From the NCBI GenBank assembly GCA_937884755.1, contig CAKZYJ010000114.1, forward strand, positions 1 to 64,000: DNA of 64,000 bases. The letters run 5' to 3'. Origin of the DNA: an uncultured Flammeovirgaceae bacterium (GTDB taxonomy: Bacteria; Bacteroidota; Bacteroidia; Cytophagales; Cyclobacteriaceae). The stretch's first letter is position 1, and each line of letters opens with the position of its first letter. Both the position numbers and the translations under genes were made by a program. The notes under the pieces are model-generated. The model was not told the origin of the DNA. It saw only the letters and a list, made by a program, of their open reading frames with translations, and made no database searches. This document shows positions 62,260 through 64,000 of this stretch, in pieces.

Positions 62260-62784
62260 ATGAAATATCCCATTTTAATCATCACTGTTTTGTTCTGGTC
62301 AGGATTGTGTGCTGATGTGTTCGGTCAGAAAGTGGGAACGTATGTTTTTGCCAGAACCCCACAATTAATGAACTATAATTTCGAGAGCAAACAAGCTACC
62401 TATACCCAGGGTATTTCTGCCGGAGTGGGGCTATATCATAAATCCAAGTTTTTAGAATTAGCGACTTTCATCTTTGATGGAAACTCCTACGGATATTATA
62501 CTTTCTTTGGTACTACGCTAAAATCTACGGATTTGGGCAAATCGTTTAAGTTAAATACGAACTGGTTTGGTGAAATCACGACCTTGCCGTCACAACCAGA
62601 AATATCTAACCCTACATGGATATACACTAGTGGAATATGTCTCTTACCGAATGTTCAAATCCAAAAACTAAACGTGGGAGTAGCCATCTGTTCGGGAATT
62701 GCCTATCAAGATGAAGCATTTAGTTTCAATAATAGATTCATATTCAACCTGTCGTATTCTTTAGCTAGAAATAAATCGAAATAG
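62260..62784 (+). CDS. Secreted protein of unknown function
   Basis: A 174-residue exported protein with signal peptide ILIITVLFWSGLCADVFGQ. The mature part (VGTYVFARTPQLMNYNFESKQATYTQGISAGVGLYHKSKFLELATFIFDGNSYGYYTFFGTTL, later WIYTSGICLLPNVQIQKLNVGVAICSGIAY) has alternating aromatic and small residues and ends in FIFNLSYSLARNK, compatible with an outer-membrane barrel or beta sheet. No family is recognised. It sits under the first TTGAACTAG palindrome, so it is predicted to belong to the local Crp/Fnr regulon. Its signal peptide resembles that of the GlcG-like protein at 62880. Confidence 0.72.
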   Translation: MKYPILIITVLFWSGLCADVFGQKVGTYVFARTPQLMNYNFESKQATYTQGISAGVGLYHKSKFLELATFIFDGNSYGYYTFFGTTLKSTDLGKSFKLNTNWFGEITTLPSQPEISNPTWIYTSGICLLPNVQIQKLNVGVAICSGIAYQDEAFSFNNRFIFNLSYSLARNKSK

Positions 62785-62809
62785 AAAATCGGCTGATCTC
62801 TAACGTTTA

Positions 62810-62823
62810 TTGAACTAGTTCAA
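62810..62823 (+). promoter_or_regulatory. Putative Crp/Fnr-family activator site, copy 2
   Basis: TTGAACTAGTTCAA, a perfect 14-bp palindrome. Its centre (62816.5) is again exactly 29.5 bp before the -7 element at 62846-62853; the -33 position reads GGA. The surroundings (CGTTTATTGAACTAGTT, then AAGG, TTTTGA, TTTGCA) match copy 1, so the whole promoter is a duplicated unit. Confidence 0.75.
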
Positions 62824-62845
62824 GGATTTTGACCACTGTATCTGT

Positions 62846-62853
62846 CATCTTTG
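62846..62853 (+). promoter_or_regulatory. -7 element of the 62880 gene
   Basis: CATCTTTG, one base off TAnnTTTG, 27 bases before the ATG. A weak -7 and a missing -33 suit an activator-dependent promoter. Confidence 0.55.
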
Positions 62854-62879
62854 CACTTAAATAAAAAGTTCACTGGAAA

Positions 62880-63362
62880 ATGAATCGAGCCGTAATCATC
62901 GCCACCCTTCTATTTTGGTTCAGTATTACTTCTGAAGTTTTTGGTCAACTGCAACTGCCAGGCGACCTCACTACCGAACAAGCGATGATGATCTTAAACG
63001 CGGCTGAAGAGAAAGCTGCTTCCGAAGATATTCTAATTAATATTGCTATTGTTGACGCAGGAGCTAACCTGAAATCATTTTTACGGATGGATGGGGCTTA
63101 CCTGGGAAGTATTGATGTTGCCATCAAAAAAGCAAAAACCGCTCGTCTCTTCAACGGCCCAACCGGTGAACTTGGTAAAATAACGCAACCCGGTGGAGCT
63201 ATTTACAATATTGAGCACTCCAATGATGGGCTGATTACCTTCCCAGGAGGTGTGCCAATTAAAGATCAAGACGGTACAATCATCGGAGCTGTTGGGATTA
63301 GCGGTGGTACCATAGAGCAAGATCACGATATAGCTACGGCAGCGGCTGAGTCCATTTTATAG
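62880..63362 (+). CDS. Secreted GlcG/HbpS family (DUF336) protein, putative heme- or ligand-binding
   Basis: A 160-residue protein of the GlcG/HbpS family. The signal peptide is VIIATLLFWFSITSEVFGQ. The domain is complete: TTEQAMMILNAAEEKAASEDILINIAIVDAGANLKSFLRMDGAYLGSIDVAIKKAKTARLF, then GAIYNIEHSNDGLITFPGGVPIKDQDGTIIGAVGISGGTIEQDHDIATAAAESI. HbpS relatives bind heme and sense redox state; others work beside dehydrogenases. Which applies is unknown. It lies under the second TTGAACTAG palindrome and next to a beta-propeller protein. Confidence 0.88.
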   Translation: MNRAVIIATLLFWFSITSEVFGQLQLPGDLTTEQAMMILNAAEEKAASEDILINIAIVDAGANLKSFLRMDGAYLGSIDVAIKKAKTARLFNGPTGELGKITQPGGAIYNIEHSNDGLITFPGGVPIKDQDGTIIGAVGISGGTIEQDHDIATAAAESIL

Positions 63363-63381
63363 AATTATCTTTCAGTACTTT

Positions 63382-64000
63382 ATGAAAATACTACACCTAA
63401 TACTTCTACTACTATCGACTTTCATTGGACAACTACTTTACGCCCAACCGCAGTTTTCTATTAATGAGGTTGATTCTGCTGAAACTTCAGGGAATACCGT
63501 GACTTGCGTGGTGCATCAGCAAGGTGCTCGGTATTTTTTGTACTCAGGCGGAGATCATGCGTTTCTGGATGCTTTTGAGATAAGTACTAATGGTGATCTA
63601 ACTCCGATTGAAAGCTACGAGACACCTACAACGAGAAACAGGGCAGGCTTAGTAGGTTTACGCGGAATTGTGACAGATACGGTGCATGGAAAGAATCTCC
63701 TCTTTGCCGGACTGAAAGGAGAAGGAGCAGTAGAAGTCTTCGAGATCCAAAATAATGGTGAACTGAAAAAGGTATTTCTGCTCGAGGATACCGACTCTAC
63801 CTACGTGGATGTGGTCATTACTTTGCAAGTAGTTCACATGGAAAATGATAGCTATCTCTTTGTTGGCGGATTGGAGAAGCAGCCCGGTATGAGTTCCTAT
63901 AAAATTATGCCAGATGGAAGCTTGGAACATATACAATCCAAGCCCGATACGGATGAAATATTCAACGACGGCATTATCGGTATGTCGTTGCACCGAGTAG
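63382..64000 (+). CDS. Secreted beta-propeller protein, lactonase-like (3' end missing)
   Basis: The frame is open from ATG 63382 to the window edge (206 codons seen). The signal peptide is LILLLLSTFIGQLLYAQ. Propeller-like repeats follow: YFLYSGGDHAFLDAFEISTNGDLTPIESYETP, LLFAGLKGEGAVEVFEIQNNGELKKVFLLEDTD and YLFVGGLEKQPGMSSYKIMPDGSLEHIQ. The repeat pattern (F/Y-E-I/M, then G-x-L) is that of lactonase or WD-like propellers. It starts 19 bases after the GlcG-like stop, so they share a transcript and the copy 2 promoter. Enzyme activity is not shown by the part seen. Confidence 0.72.
   Translation, partial: MKILHLILLLLSTFIGQLLYAQPQFSINEVDSAETSGNTVTCVVHQQGARYFLYSGGDHAFLDAFEISTNGDLTPIESYETPTTRNRAGLVGLRGIVTDTVHGKNLLFAGLKGEGAVEVFEIQNNGELKKVFLLEDTDSTYVDVVITLQVVHMENDSYLFVGGLEKQPGMSSYKIMPDGSLEHIQSKPDTDEIFNDGIIGMSLHRV

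Noticed and set aside
1-64000. tRNA, rRNA, CRISPR, prophage and intact insertion sequences
   Set aside because: No cloverleaf-like sequence with a TTCRA loop, no rRNA motifs, no direct-repeat array and no transposase or integrase gene were seen by eye; a scan with a covariance model would settle the tRNA point.

Overview
The window looks like chromosomal DNA of a member of the Bacteroidota, most likely the order Cytophagales. Several genes belong to families largely restricted to that phylum: DUF5606, DUF4292, DUF4837 and an Oar-like TonB-dependent receptor with a carboxypeptidase-like N-terminal domain. The best promoters match the Bacteroidota -33/-7 pattern (TTG, 19 bp, TAnnTTTG), and most genes have no clear Shine-Dalgarno site. 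I see no rRNA, tRNA, CRISPR array, prophage or intact insertion sequence.

Layout. 1-9 kb: the 5' part of a TonB-dependent receptor, a Crp/Fnr regulator, a DUF1684 protein, an M1 metallopeptidase, a HupE/UreJ membrane protein and a PDZ-containing aspartyl protease. 9-14 kb: a VWA protein with its partner AAA+ ATPase, an AlbA_2 protein and a PIN-PhoH gene that is broken twice. 14-19 kb: ribosomal protein bL19, a fasciclin lipoprotein, thioredoxin and a DPP-IV-like peptidase. 19-24 kb: a membrane protein, an atypical SDR, and kynureninase plus kynurenine 3-monooxygenase. 24-31 kb: a cytochrome c/sugar dehydrogenase fusion, msrB, an arylamine N-acetyltransferase, gcvT, comB, recX and an MFS transporter. 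31-39 kb: a DsbD-like protein, TPR proteins and an AT-rich patch with a FemAB-like acetyltransferase, a glycosyltransferase and two sulfotransferases. 39-43 kb: engB, DUF5606, isocitrate dehydrogenase and enoyl-CoA hydratase. 43-55 kb: a long run of + strand cell-envelope genes (flippase, dut, nucleotidyltransferase, TPR, DUF4292, EnvC-like, tatA, gatA, LysM transglycosylase, DUF4837). 55-58 kb: a three-gene ABC efflux operon. 58-61 kb: two secreted phosphatases. 61.5-64 kb: a Crp/Fnr regulator followed by secreted proteins.

The most interesting signal is at the right end. Two secreted-protein genes (62260 and 62880) each carry the palindrome TTGAACTAGTTYAA, whose centre lies exactly 29.5 bp before a -7 hexamer-like element in both cases. 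That puts it near -41.5, the class II activator position of the CRP/FNR family, and the expected -33 element is missing from both. A Crp/Fnr regulator is encoded directly upstream. The promoter and the signal peptide appear to have been duplicated together in front of unrelated mature proteins.

Three other points deserve a second look. About eleven intergenic spaces hold inverted repeats built from a shared set of words, often starting at a stop codon. phoH carries both a frameshift and a nonsense codon. The enoyl-CoA hydratase gene has an excellent promoter followed by an 11-bp inverted repeat in its leader. Residue positions and spacings were read by hand; family assignments rest on recognised motifs, not on database searches.
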